DNA from: Nemertoderma westbladi
Taxonomy: Eukaryota > Xenacoelomorpha > Nemertodermatida > Nemertodermatidae
Direction of reading: 5' to 3'
Assembly: GCA_032718475.1 (NCBI GenBank)
Contig: JAUCBJ010008213.1
Coordinates: 1-41,139, forward strand
Length of the DNA: 41,139 bases
Shown here: positions 22,902 through 33,590 of the stretch, in pieces
How the letters are laid out: each line of letters begins with the position of its first letter
Numbering within the stretch: the stretch's first letter is position 1
Translations under genes and position numbers: made by a program
Notes under the pieces: generated by a model
Databases searched by the model: none
What the model saw: the letters and a program-made list of their open reading frames with translations, nothing else
Told to the model about the DNA's origin: nothing

Positions 22902-24413
22902 TCAGCTTCTACAGATAGGGGAATATTGATGGGTCACACCAACAACAGATTGTTGTTCGTCCACTACAGGACCCTCCCAGTCTATTCCATAATTACTTAC
23001 TTCACCTGGCTCGTCCTCTATGGAGGTATCTTGAAGTCGACTATTTACGAAAATCTTTCGCGGAGTCCAGTAGTGTTCAGTGCGCAAACCGTGATTATTC
23101 CACCCAATAACGAATTCATTCAGTGCTGTATTGATGCGCTGCTTGAATGCCGTATGTAAACAATATATGTCATGAACATTTGAGGGGTCTAAATATTGAT
23201 TATCTTCAAGCCAGTGAAACAGTTTATAGTACACAATAATAACCGTTCGAAAAACATCCCTCCATAAACGTTCGATTCGTTGGTTGTGTGTACTTCTACC
23301 AGCTATGAAACTTCCCCGGTTTGTACCTCGACGATTTATCATATACTCTGCAACACTTCTGTTTTCACCTCCTTTGTCTCCCCTAACTCTAGAGGGCAAA
23401 CCATATTTATCAACAGCCTCTAGAAACAGAGGCAACACTGTCGATGCACAATTGTTACCAGACATTTGTAAGTAAGTAATTAGTCTAGAATGTCCATCAA
23501 TTCCGCCATGCAGGACTAAATTCCATCGTATGAGACTATGGTGTCCATCTATATGCCAAAGTGAGTTGGCCGCCTTTACGCTGTACTTTCGACGAAAGAC
23601 AAGCGCTCCCCATCTAGATGCGGATGAAATTGGATCTACCTCCTTAAGGATTCTATGAACAGCATTTAGTCCAGCAAATACATTTCTGCTACGAAGTATC
23701 GAGTTAACAAATCTACACCCAGCATAAGGGTATTGTTGGTGAATTTCTCCAATTATTCGTTTTAAATCTTCTTCATTAGTGTCGTGATAACGACGACGCA
23801 CACCCAGTTCATATTCTCGCACTCGATCCATTATTGTCGATCTGCTTACACCATACATTTTTGAAATCTGGGTCCATCTAAATCCACTTTCATGTAAGAA
23901 CGTGAGGATTTCCTTTGATATATCAAATTTCGGTCTACCACATCTTGACTCTAGATGAGTATCGATCGAGTTAATAGTTGGTACTTGTACAGCGGCAGTA
24001 GCTAAGGTTGTGCAACACGGACTAACTGGTATGGGAGTAGCTATTACTGTCTCTGAAAGTTTATTCAGATAAGTTAGATAATTCTCTCCTGCAGTATTAT
24101 TGTTAGGCGCATTTAGCCCATTTATAATGGTTAAACTATGTGAACAGTTCTCCAGTCTCGCTAATAAATGTTCCTTTAAATCTTGATGCAAGCGCATAGA
24201 ACTCGAATCAGTACTGTTCTCGATAAAGCGTTCGCATTCTTTAATTACGTCTTCCAAATGGTTCACAAAGAATTCGACGGGATCGTTTCCACCATCCATA
24301 ACAGTTAACTGTATTAGTAGGCCTAATAGTTCTGAATTAGTGTTTCTATAGACCTCACATGAAACAGCAGTAGCAGTGGCCAGTAAAATATACAACAAGT
24401 GATACGAATACAT
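22902..24413 (-). CDS. DDE integrase-like transposase
   Basis: 503 residues from the ATG at 24413; Met39 (24299, [11 protein letters not shown]) is the likelier start, since the first 38 residues look like a hydrophobic leader with no sense in a nuclear enzyme. A helix-turn-helix lies at about 160-202 ([30 protein letters not shown]). The integrase core spans about 283-400 with D289 (WHIDGHH), D346 (RGDKGGEN) and E381 ([11 protein letters not shown]), a D-x34-E spacing typical of retroviral/IS3-type integrases; the catalytic triad is intact. The frame ends QYSPICRS, but an alternative frame continues with a plausible C-terminus to a TGA at 22775, suggesting a one-base indel near 22925. Expected to cut and join the TIRs in the nucleus. 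Long open frame and identical TIRs suggest recent activity. Confidence 0.92.
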   Translation of the reverse strand: MYSYHLLYILLATATAVSCEVYRNTNSELLGLLIQLTVMDGGNDPVEFFVNHLEDVIKECERFIENSTDSSSMRLHQDLKEHLLARLENCSHSLTIINGLNAPNNNTAGENYLTYLNKLSETVIATPIPVSPCCTTLATAAVQVPTINSIDTHLESRCGRPKFDISKEILTFLHESGFRWTQISKMYGVSRSTIMDRVREYELGVRRRYHDTNEEDLKRIIGEIHQQYPYAGCRFVNSILRSRNVFAGLNAVHRILKEVDPISSASRWGALVFRRKYSVKAANSLWHIDGHHSLIRWNLVLHGGIDGHSRLITYLQMSGNNCASTVLPLFLEAVDKYGLPSRVRGDKGGENRSVAEYMINRRGTNRGSFIAGRSTHNQRIERLWRDVFRTVIIVYYKLFHWLEDNQYLDPSNVHDIYCLHTAFKQRINTALNEFVIGWNNHGLRTEHYWTPRKIFVNSRLQDTSIEDEPGEVSNYGIDWEGPVVDEQQSVVGVTHQYSPICRS

Positions 24414-24560
24414 GCTTTTCTTACGATAAAATATAACATAATAGATTCAATTATGCTGAAATGGCGTTGTAATCGCTTTTAAATATAGCCCTTACTTAAA
24501 TAACTATTGTGATTGGATGTTTGTTTCGTGTTGTCATAGAGAGCGCCAATCACGATTGTT

Positions 24561-25616
24561 CTCGTGAGATTATTTATTTATCTCGCGAGATTAATTATTT
24601 TCTCGCGAGTTTAATCATTTATCTCACGAGATTAATCATTTATCTCGCGAGATTAATTATTTTCTCGCGAGTTTAATCATTTATCTCGCGAGATTAATTA
24701 TTTTCTCGCGAGTTTAATCATTTATCTCGCGAGATTAATTATTTTCTCGCGAGTTTAATCATTTATCTCTCGAGATTAATTATTTTCTCGCGAGTTTAAT
24801 CATTTATCTCGCGAGTTTAATCATTTATCTCGCGAGATTAATCATTTATCTCGCGAGTTTAATCATTTATCTCGCGAGATTAATTATTTTCTCGCGAGTT
24901 TAATCATTTATCTCGCGAGATTAATCATTTATCTCGCGAGATTAATTATTTTCTCGTGAGATTAATTATTTTCTCGCGAGTTTAATCATTTATCTCGCGA
25001 GATTAATTATTTTCTCGCGAGTTTAATCATTTATCTCGCGAGATTAATTATTTTCTCGCGAGTTTAATCATTTATCTCTCGAGATTAATTATTTTCTCGC
25101 GAGTTTAATCATTTATCTCGCGAGTTTAATCATTTATCTCGCGAGATTAATTATTTTCTCGCGAGTTTAATCATTTATCTCGCGAGATTAATTATTTTCT
25201 CGCGAGTTTAATCATTTATCTCGCGAGATTAATTATTTTCTCGCGAGTTTAATCATTTATCTCTCGAGATTAATTATTTTCTCGCGAGTTTAATCATTTA
25301 TCTCGCGAGTTTAATCATTTATCTCGCGAGATTAATTATTTTCTCGCGAGTTTAATCATTTATCTCGCGAGATTAATTATTTTCTCGCGAGTTTAATCAT
25401 TTATCTCGCGAGATTAATTATTTTCTCGCGAGTTTAATCATTTATCTCGCGAGATTAATTATTTTCTCGCGAGTTTAATCATTTATCTCGCGAGATTAAT
25501 TATTTTCTCGCGAGTTTAATCATTTATCTCGCGAGATTAATTATTTTCTCGCGAGTTTAATCATTTATCTCGCGAGATTAATTATTTTCTCGCGTGTTTA
25601 ATCATTTATCTCGCGA
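24561..25616 (-). repeat. Right CTCGCGAG palindrome array, inverted to the left one
   Basis: The same half-units as the left array but reverse-complemented, about 51 palindromes by length. Variant CTCTCGAG sites at 24767, 25076 and 25261, each followed by the same order slip, show internal block duplication. The inner edge (24545-24570) keeps CACGATTGT, like the left array's inner edge ATCGCGATTGG read inverted. Confidence 0.95.
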
Positions 25617-25681
25617 CTAAATTCAGAAGAATATCAAGGGGGAAATAAAATGTCGAATAAAAATACTAAAAGTATGCCATA
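25617..25681 (-). repeat. Right terminal inverted repeat
   Basis: 65 bp, the inverted copy of 18503-18566 with one extra base in a homopolymer. It ends GTATGCCATA next to the right TSD. Confidence 0.92.
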
Positions 25682-25687
25682 TTTGAC
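25682..25687. repeat. Target-site duplication, right copy (TTTGAC)
   Basis: An exact repeat of 18497-18502. Confidence 0.9.
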
Positions 25688-27800
25688 CACCTTTTCTAAA
25701 AACAACTATTTTAGACTTATATTATCTAGGTTAACATTTAGACCCCAAAATTCACAATATGATTCTAGAACGCTGATTGAACTTTGTAAACGTTTGGGAA
25801 TTCTAAAATAAGGGGTTCTAAAATAACAATGTCATCAGCGTATAGTAGAAGAAACAGACGCACGTGATAAATAGTGATACCCTGTATCCCACTCCCACTA
25901 TTACGTAATTCGGACTCCAGGTCATTAACAATCAAGTTGAACAATAGCGGAGACAGACAGTCTCCTTGTCTGACTCCTATCAGACATTCGAAAGAACCAG
26001 ACAGTTTTCCAGCACTACGGCCGCACCATTTAATGCTACTGTATATAATACTTTTTATCAATTTAACTATTTTTCCTGAAAACCCGAGACCTGACAGTTT
26101 CATCCACAAAGCCGTCTAACAAAGGCATGATCTATATCTGATTTAATCACAAATATTTGATATGCGGTAACTGTAAACTGAATCTGAAACCAGCCTGACT
26201 TTCAATAAGCACACCAAAACAATCCGTCCAAAATGTTAATCTGTTATAAACACCAAATAATTTTTAAAACATACAACAATTTTTAATTTATAAAACATCA
26301 ATTCGATGTCAGAAGTTTGCCAATAGTGCTTAACATCGTGACTCCCCGGTACTTCCCTGGGTCTAATCTCGAGCCTTTATTTTTATATAATGGGGAAATA
26401 ATACCTACTGACCAGGCTGAAGGAAAACAACCGGTAAATAGCACTGCATTGAATAATAATGTGATAATCGGTACCAACTGGTTTTATCCCTCAATGAAAA
26501 ATTCTGAAATAAGACCATCCTCATCTGGGGCCTTAGTAGTATAGGTTTGCTCCTCTCCTATACTACTAGCCTTACCTCGTTTCATATTACCAATTGCTTC
26601 CGATATTTCATCTTCCACAAGTGGCTGTGAGACATGAATCGAAAAAGAGTTTACTTTCGGCTAAATCTATTCCTGTGTCTCCTGATGGTACAAAACCGAT
26701 GTATTCAAATTTATTCCCACTATTGGATTTACTAAATTTTTTAAAATATTTTTCAAACTCCGAGAGTTACAGGAGAGAGGTGGTTTCACTTTTCTTCTGT
26801 AGATCATTTAATTTTCGCCAGTATCTTTTAGAGTTAGTAGTTTTATAATAATTTCTTAAGCAATTAACTTGATCCTCCAAAAACGGATATCTAGTCCACC
26901 GCTGCGCCGCTTTATACTCTTTACGTTTTGTTTGTACAAGTACAGTAGATTCTACCGTTTGCCTAATGTTGTTCGACTTTCGAGCACTATTAAAAGATAA
27001 TTTCGCTTTCCTGCATTCATCATTAAACCCAATTGCACCAGGTAAAATATTTGCATCACCCTGACAATTAGAGCACGAAAAGTTATTTTCTGCGACATCT
27101 ATGATTGTTTTACATAAAATATCAGATGCGCGTGTTACAGTATTTCCAGAAATATCACCCTCACAAAGTAGGTTGGTAATTTAATTAAATCTTAATTGCA
27201 CCGAATTTGATTCTAGAGATTGCCTAAAAGCATCGGCATGGTTAGGATGCCAAACGTATCGTTTATTAATGGGACTTCATCATCATAGGCAATGTAATCA
27301 AGTAGATTAGCTGTTCTAGAATTCAAATCATCAACTAATAAAATATCAGCATTGCCTATATAGGAAGCAATTCCTTTCTCAATTATATCAAACATTGACG
27401 CTGTGTCTCCACTATAACTAGTCGAAGACTCCGGTGGGATGTAAACACAACATATAAATACATCATTAGGTAAACCTAGAGAACTACTAATTTTAATCCA
27501 ACATAAGTCCTCAGTATGGGTTTGTTGTTTTGGCACAGATAAAAATAATTTGTGAGAAAATCACGGTAATAAATCATCACAGCCCCACTATACCGCTTAG
27601 CATTTGGGTGTTTGTATTTCCTATAAATATTTATAGGTTCCACAAATCCTTCGATTTCAATATTTATCATTGAGTTTGGACCTAGAAAGGTCTAATTACA
27701 TATAAAAAAAATCATATTTCTGGATGAGAGAGTGAATATCTGGTCTTTCCACATTTAAGTGTCCAACTCGCAGAGTCTTGATCTGTGACTATGGGATTTA
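25688..27800 (-). pseudogene. LINE ORF2, endonuclease and reverse transcriptase part
   Basis: Minus strand in order: a start region near 27800-27700 (LRVGHLNVERPDIHSLIQKY), then APE-type endonuclease words (YSGAVMIYYRDFL, CCVYIPPESS, ADILLVDDLNSRTANLLDY, where family members have GDLN). A long linker follows with NIRQTVESTVLVQTKRKEYK, then RT motifs VGIISPLYKNKGSRLDPGKY, GVRQGDCLSPLLFNLIVNDL and LLLYADDIVIL. The frame breaks several times, so the protein is dead. It resumes at 18502 beyond the DNA transposon. It is an APE-type non-LTR retrotransposon; I do not assign the clade. ORF1 lies upstream. Confidence 0.88.
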
Positions 27801-27949
27801 ACCCACTCCTTGTTGGAATCAGTCAGTTGGTGAGGGTACATGTCCAGGCGGGTAATGGGTCCCCTGAGTATTCTTGACCTTCCACTCAGCAGACCCACCC
27901 GCGGTTTCTCGTTGAAATACTATCATGTTGTTATAATTAGTTTGATCAC

Positions 27950-28315
27950 CTATTCCACCATTTTGACCTCGGCCACTACCCCTAATTCCTGTTCCGATTG
28001 TAGTTGTACCTTAAAACCCGCTGTTATATACCCAAGTGGTACTCTGATGATCAGCCTTGTAGATAGAGCTGCTGTTTGTCGGTATAGTTTCAGCTCCTGC
28101 ATATTGAATACCATTTCTATTTGTTCAAATGCTCGATTCTTTCCTCTGATATTGACTGGGGTCGTAGGAATTCGTTGATAAGTTCTGTAGTTAAGTCCAT
28201 ATTTGTTATGAAGGGTCGGGGAGGGAAGTCGATCTTTATTTATGGGTTCACAGTTGTGATAATTAAAGACAAAGCGATGTAGTCCTCTTCTCCCTGTTGA
28301 CACAATATTCCACAC
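27950..28315 (-). pseudogene. Open frame between LINE ORF1 and ORF2
   Basis: A 121-residue frame beginning at GTG (NIVSTGRRGLHRFVFNYH). It lies on the LINE's strand between the ORF1 and endonuclease parts, so it is probably part of ORF1's end or of the inter-ORF region. I recognise no domain. Confidence 0.4.
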
Positions 28316-28369
28316 AGATGCTTGCTTTGATTTGGTGTATTTCTCGCGCGGGGGAATTTCCTCGTAAGG

Positions 28370-29518
28370 ATCGTCTTCCCATCATCCAGATCCATTCCTA
28401 AGTATGATTTAAACATAATCCTCTTCGTTTGTCACCTTAGGTACTGTTGCATCTCTTGTTGGCTGGACTAGAGCAGAACCGCAATCGCGAGATAAATCAT
28501 TTAGCTCAGAGTTAGCATCAATACCGATTCCGTTTGGTCCAAATATATATTCTCCATTTCCCCCTTCTGGTTAAAGGAGGAGGAGGAGTACCTGTTCTTG
28601 TGATCATTGTTAAATCTACTATCGTCATAGGTTGAGTTATGGTTACTGGAACCATACCCAGAACTTGGTGATCCCAGACTCGGTCCAAAGCCTGGGGGAT
28701 ATCTCCTCAAGTAGTGACCAGCATCATCAACTTCCTGTTGATGTTGAGTTGGAACCCATATATTAAGCTGATGTAGATCCTTATCCAGAGTAATATCCAA
28801 TTCGTTACTGATATCCCAACCTGAGACAGGAACATTATATATCTTCAAAATCGATCCTCGTATTTCTGTATGTAGCCCGATCAAAGTCGCCTCTAGCTAG
28901 TCTAAATAGGGAATTTCTTTGCACAGTCAATTCAGCTAGAAAGTTGTCCAAGATCTTATATTACGTTCCAATGAGCCTCTCTTTCCTATCGAGAATATAG
29001 AACTTGTCAGAGATGCAGAGGAATTCAACTCTCACAGGTCTAGTTTTGCTCCTTTTGAATTTACCTTGCCAGGAAACTCTTTCAATCTGAAGATCCCCAC
29101 TACTTCCAAGGGATGTATTGAATAAGTCATACTCAGCATCCTCCAAGCTTCTGTATCGTGATTCGTTGAGGTTTAAAATTATAATGTTGTGTCGAGATGA
29201 TTGACGTTGTTGTTGGACCTGTCGCATCAGCAGAAGTTCCACCTTCTCTTCAATCCGATTGCACCTATCTTCCAGTCTCTCATTTTCTCGTTTGAGTCCA
29301 GCCAGACGATCGCCATGATCATCTCTCAAAGTTTTGAGACCCACCACAATGATTGGCATCAACATAATATTGTCGAGGTGTTCTTGGGTGAAAGTACCAG
29401 CAGTACTGTTGATGGCACTCCGTTCACTACAACTGCTAACACGCGTTCGCTTCTTGTTGTTCCGACTGGTTGACCCATCGATCGCGCCGTTATTATTTGT
29501 TTCATCATCTTCCGCCAT
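28370..29518 (-). pseudogene. LINE ORF1 (coiled coil and RRM-like nucleic-acid chaperone)
   Basis: The ATG at 29518 opens a 185-residue frame: a basic N-terminus, a coiled coil at about 60-105 (RLAGLKRENERLEDRCNRIE, EEKVELLLMRQVQQQRQ), then an RRM-like part (NIIILNLNES, KTRPVRVEFLCISDKFYIL). A stop near 28961 is followed in frame by LDNFLAELTVQRNSLFRLAR. The text shifts frame near 28875 to another piece (28884-28501, Gly/Ser/Asn-rich GFGPSLGSPSSGYGSSNHN) and runs to about 28400. The coiled coil plus RRM layout is that of L1-type ORF1 proteins, which bind LINE RNA in RNP particles. It is dead through the stop and the shift. The LINE 5' end is near 29740. Confidence 0.75.
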
Positions 29519-29744
29519 TCCATTCCATACAAAAAGATCTGTCTTGTTTGGTTCATCCTTGTTTGAGACAGCTACTCCTGCGGCCCCTTGTCGTTTTCAG
29601 ATGGACCAGCTTGCTTTCTACCTGATTGGTTAGACTGTTAGTCTGCCATAACTGAGGAGCAAAGATTCGAAGATGTAGCCAGGAATAATCAGATAATGTC
29701 CAGTATGTCTGAGTCTGTATTATTAACCATGTAGGCATATCAGG

Positions 29745-30165
29745 CGGTCTGTTAATGTTGTGAAGAGTAAGAATTTTTTTTTATTAATAATAATGAGAAG
29801 CATCTGATATTTTATGGTAATTATGAGGATCCCATACAGGTTTGTAAAATAAAATATTGATGTGCGGTAATAAATGAGAAAATGGATTTACAGACAGTAA
29901 GTAAATATGAATGACTGACACAGAGATCGAATAATCATTGTATGTATATTACTCTTGATTGGAATGAGTCCATCATCCTAGGGGAGAATTTCTCATGATA
30001 ATTATGTTTAATTTATTAACGACTTTTTAATGAAACTTTGCAAGCTGCATTGCAGCATGCTGATTGTGGATTATATGGAAGCAGCACAATTAAACCGGCA
30101 TAGCAATCTCTATGCAGCTGCAATGCGGCATGCCTATTATAAATATATAGATTTAAGAAACTTAC
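29745..30165. other. AT-rich spacer with LINE 3'-tail-like words
   Basis: No gene. GCAGCTGCAATGCGGCATGCC at about 30114-30134, and the related GCTGCATTGCAGCATGC near 30045, match the 3' end of the LINE copy at 34818. An inverted copy lies at 30945-30967. These are probably short 3' ends of that LINE family. Confidence 0.5.
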
Positions 30166-30611
30166 GCGTCATTATCACAAGCGTAATCGCAACATTGTCC
30201 AAAAACGCAATCAAACCGATCTGCATAACATCCCTCTACATATAATTGTCGTGGACATTCAGATCGAAATGTGTCACGGTCATAAGAGCATGCATATCCA
30301 TAAGAAGTTGAATCTGTCCTAGGATCTGGAATAACATCCTTGTAAGTGCTTATACTTTCATCATAGTCACAACATTTTTCACAGTACCAACACCATTCTT
30401 CAACTGTACTAAAGGTTATTTGTGATGTCCCTTTTAATTTTTTCTTATAACTAGAACAGTTTGGGAATTTATCTGTTAGAATACTTGGGTCTGGGCAATT
30501 TATTGGGCAGGAGCAGCAACCTTGTCGATATTCTATGGGTTTCGATGCAGAGATAGTTGGAGTAAATATCATCACGAACAGTATGGCTTTTCTGACGATA
30601 TAACGTGTCAT
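30166..30611 (-). CDS. Cysteine-rich secreted protein, one coding exon
   Basis: 148 codons plus 2 nt. The exon appears to run from 30648 (acceptor TTTTCCCATAG just upstream) to 30166 (donor gtaag directly after; GAC GC then GTAAGT). I take the ATG at 30611 as start because it gives a signal peptide (MTRYIVRKAILFVMIFTPTI, then SASKP); ATGs at 30644 and 30635 are alternatives. The mature part has 16 cysteines in about 125 residues, including GCCSCPINC, WCWYCEKCCDY and FGQCCDYAC, so a disulfide-rich extracellular protein is expected. I do not recognise the family. If unspliced, the frame ends at a TAA that overlaps the donor. It would lie nested and antisense within the STXBP1-like intron 5 if that gene continues. 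Confidence 0.65.
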
Positions 30612-30648
30612 TGTGGCATCATTGTAATTTAACATCACTGGCATTGTT

Positions 30649-31044
30649 CTATGGGAAAACAAAAATAATGTAATAGGAACAAAAATAGGCTTAATATTAA
30701 AAAAAAATTAATTTAATTTATCTACCTCGTTAATGAAAAAGCGAGTATCATTAGTTATGCAATACAGTTCTAGGTGGACGACTTGTTTTCCAAAAGCCTG
30801 AAATGTTTTATAATATGTACACCCTCAGGCAGGGTTAAAGGAGATACAGTGTAAGTATACAATGACACAAACAGGTAAATAAAGTTTTATAAAACAATTA
30901 TGAAGGTTAATACAGCTTAGTAATACTACTACAATAATCGGCCTGCCGCATTGAAGCTGCACATTGAGATGCTATGGTGACTCAACTAAAATATTTCTGC
31001 TTTGCAAAAATATTGTCTTTTATTATCTCTTATCTCTTATTGTA
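30649..31044. other. Non-coding stretch upstream of the cysteine-rich exon
   Basis: It contains the acceptor tract at 30649-30665 (minus) and AT-rich DNA. On minus at about 30925-30970 there is a LINE 3'-tail-like motif with TAGTAGTAT-type repeats. Nothing else is recognised. Confidence 0.5.
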
Positions 31045-31088
31045 TTGATGACTGTCTTGCTTGTGCGTACAAGCAAGACAGTCATCAA
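31045..31088. repeat. Perfect 20-bp stem hairpin
   Basis: Arms 31045-31064 and 31069-31088 pair without mismatch around a 4-nt loop (GCGT). Outer words ATATTTCTGCTT (about 31001) and AAGCAGAAATAT (about 31090) are also inverted, so the structure extends. No terminator role is expected in an animal genome; it is a foldback remnant or a small hairpin RNA candidate. Confidence 0.75.
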
Positions 31089-31099
31089 CAAGCAGAAAT

Positions 31100-32760
31100 A
31101 TGATCGGAGCAAGTTTGTGGTGCTGCTTCCCAGTGGTTACAGTCACTATATCGTGCGGTTCTAGTTCCATTTCACTCTTCCTTTGGGATTTCTCTCTAGT
31201 GACATTTGCTGGCTTGGCCTCTTGATAATAATGTATTCTGAAGCGGGGTGAGATTTCCCGATACGCAGACTGCTGTCAACTGATTGCATGCAATAACGTC
31301 GAGGTCAGTTGCATTTTACATTACTACTGAGGTAAAAAATTTTACTCAACGTCCTTGAATAATCAAATAAATAATTAATTGAAATATAATATTTAATCTA
31401 ACAATATCATTACAAAAATCTGCCATACATTGTAATCCTGATGTAAGCAGGTCATATTCATACAATGACCCTGTATGACGGAAAATTTAATAAATTAAGA
31501 TTAAAATAAAGTAATCCAACTTAGAAAAAGTAGTTTTCGCACTTCCGGTACCCGTTGTTACGATTTCCAATCGCTACTCTATTCTGGGGTTGGGAAAAAC
31601 TAGTTTCCCTCGATGATTAAAAATTATTTCATTTTGCACATCTTCTACAACATCGACAATGGTATACAACTATAGTGTCAATCGAATTCAATCCATCTCC
31701 ATGATTTCTCATCTCTTGTATAATCCAGTCCCTGGCCTTAAGTCATACGTCTTACGCCCTTACGTCATTTTATGACGTCATAAAAATGCAAATAATCATC
31801 TGTGTTCTCATCATTTTTCCAAATCAAGACACAAACAAAAAAACAACAAAAATGATATTATTATTTAGCTTTTGATACCAGAATTAACCAAGTATAACGG
31901 TTTTACGATGAATCCAATTAACCATAAACCGATCGAAGCGAGCTATAAAGAAAAGAGGGCACAGTAAAATAGTGATATTGGTATGAACACTGAGTTAATT
32001 TATTATTAAATGTTATATAATGTTAATTAAATGCTATGAACTAAATGTTGTAATTATGGAATATTCTCGCACTCAATTTCAAAATTGCATTTGCAAAATC
32101 ATGTGCAAGAAACGATATCTTTCCGGCATCTGCATCATCGCTTAGTATTGCACTTCTTGCTGAAACAAGTAATCGTCGCCCACAGGATAGAAAAGAAGTA
32201 CAGTTAACATTATTACATGAAATAATTGTGTCTTTTAACAATGTAATAAAAACAGCTATATATGGCGTATAACGCAAAAATACCCTGGTAATCTTTACCA
32301 CTTTCACCACAATCTATACAGTAAATTAGTATAAAATATGTATAATACTGTAGTTGCCGTGGAAACTGACGTAGTAAATACTCAAATCACCACAAATTCT
32401 TGAGATTGTGAACAGCTCACGGACACACAAAACAAATGGCTATAAAAAACTTATGCTCAGGGAGCAGAAAGTCTACCCAAGGATTTTTACACTCATATAT
32501 GTATGTCCTACTGGGATTCGGTGAGAAATCCCGTCCACCCCAAAATTCCTACCCGGTCTAAGACTGGAGTAGTAAGGGATATCTCGAATGGACTTCGGAT
32601 TCGAATGGTATCAACCTTAAGAAGAGAACTTAAAGGGGGGGGGGGGGGAGGGGGGGTAGCACTGCCCTATTTTGGAAATTGTAAAAACAATTTTAATCCT
32701 ATCATGTGCGGAATTTAATAGAGATTTCAATCCTCAAGCAGTTTTCTAATGTATTTTCTC
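31100..32760. other. AT-rich intergenic or intronic DNA, no gene recognised
   Basis: A minus frame at 32310-32041 (89 residues, with a hydrophobic stretch YTPYIAVFITLL) has no recognisable domain. A poly-G run interrupted by one A lies near 32636-32656. At 31108-31140 a short segment (GTGGTGCTGCTTCCCAGT) is inverted at 37537-37562. A CRE-like palindrome lies at 31768-31785. Confidence 0.5.
31768..31785. promoter_or_regulatory. CRE-like 18-bp palindrome
   Basis: TTTTATGACGTCATAAAA is a perfect palindrome containing TGACGTCA, the CREB/ATF consensus. A further ACGTCA lies upstream at 31762. It may be chance; no transcription unit is tied to it. Confidence 0.4.
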
Positions 32761-32769
32761 AAACTCACT

Positions 32770-33145
32770 GGAGCTGAGCAACAGATATGGACCCTTGCAT
32801 CAGGGGCAGCAGATGACTGCGATGGCCATACTGCCTTCACAGACGTACTGAGGAAGTGCCGAGAGGCTCACAATGCGTAGAATGAGTACCGGTACTACAG
32901 TACAGCGGCCAAGAATGCAGTTAAGGCTGCATCTAGGTCCCCGAACAGGCATTACTCTGTTAATCTACAGGAGCTAATAAACCAACAGGTTGATGCCATC
33001 AATGATGCTGACGACAGCAGGCAATCATCCCAGGCATGGAAATCGATCAACTTACTTACTGGGCGGAAAAGCCAACCAACCACCACGGTTAAGGCAGAAT
33101 CACCAGATGATCGTGCCAGTAAAGTAGATAGTGTCCCCCATTGAG
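32770..33145 (+). pseudogene. LINE pre-RT linker segment (FADD-type family)
   Basis: Plus strand: DVLRKCREAHNA, stop, NEYRYYSTAAKNAVKAASRS, then QAWKSINLLTGRKSQPTTTV. This is the linker between endonuclease and RT in LINEs (W-x-x-I-x-x-LTGRK). It breaks off at 33145 where the dispersed repeat begins, and RT text of the same strand resumes at 33590. Confidence 0.7.
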
Positions 33146-33232
33146 GTTTTTAATATGCCTAAATATTTGGTGCAAATTTGGTGCAAGCAATTATGAGATA
33201 AACAAAATGTTAAAAAAAATTTAAATTAAATT

Positions 33233-33590
33233 CAAACAATTAAATAGAATAAATGGCCTGCAGAGGAAGCAAATACACGTAACTTTTGAATGGCCAATTA
33301 TCAGCTATTTCCCAATCAAATTCAAATATGTTTACATATTTGTAATCCTTGCACTGCCAGCTTTCTATTGCCACCAACAAATTACTATAAAATTTAAGGA
33401 TAACTGCTGGAACGAACTGAATGACTGACTGTGGAAGAACGACTGGTGCAATATCGCTGGAGACTCTTTTTTCAATCCCTTGTAGCTAAACATTGAAAGC
33501 GAAAATATAAATTCTGGCTCACCCACTAAGGAGCAGGTAGGTGAAACTAACTCCGTTTCAAATTTCATGCAATTTATTACTTGCATTATA
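33233..33590 (+). repeat. Dispersed repeat, copy 2, inside the LINE
   Basis: Homologous to 14918-15250 in the same orientation, with shared TAAATGGCCTGCAG, CATATTTG.AATCCTTG and GCTTTCTATTG. It separates the LINE linker from the RT and is probably an insertion. Confidence 0.65.

Larger units (their letters stand above)
18503..25681. mobile_element. 7.18-kb DNA transposon with DDE transposase, HECT-like gene and palindrome-array ends
   Basis: Its ends are TATGGCATAC...GTATGCCATA, and it is flanked by TTTGAC on both sides. Order: TIR (64 bp), CTCGCGAG array (1.45 kb), 0.8-kb subterminal region with two further inverted-repeat sets, HECT-like gene on plus, poly-C, transposase gene on minus, 0.15 kb spacer, inverted CTCGCGAG array (1.06 kb), TIR (65 bp). 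It lies inside LINE ORF2, and excision in thought restores local LINE reading. Integrase-like transposase plus a 6-bp TSD recalls the Repbase superfamily IS3EU; that is from memory and not tested. Arrays of this size as the ends of a cut-and-paste element are unusual. Confidence 0.93.

Noticed and set aside
22842-23159. Plus-strand 105-residue ORF
   Set aside because: It is antisense to the transposase gene, which has an intact catalytic triad and clear domain order.
24345-24413. Signal peptide on the transposase
   Set aside because: The first 38 residues resemble a leader, but a nuclear DDE enzyme should not be secreted; Met39 is a better start.
26317-28178. Plus-strand ORFs across the LINE
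   Set aside because: They are antisense shadows of minus-strand LINE ORF2/ORF1; the minus frames carry endonuclease and RT motifs.
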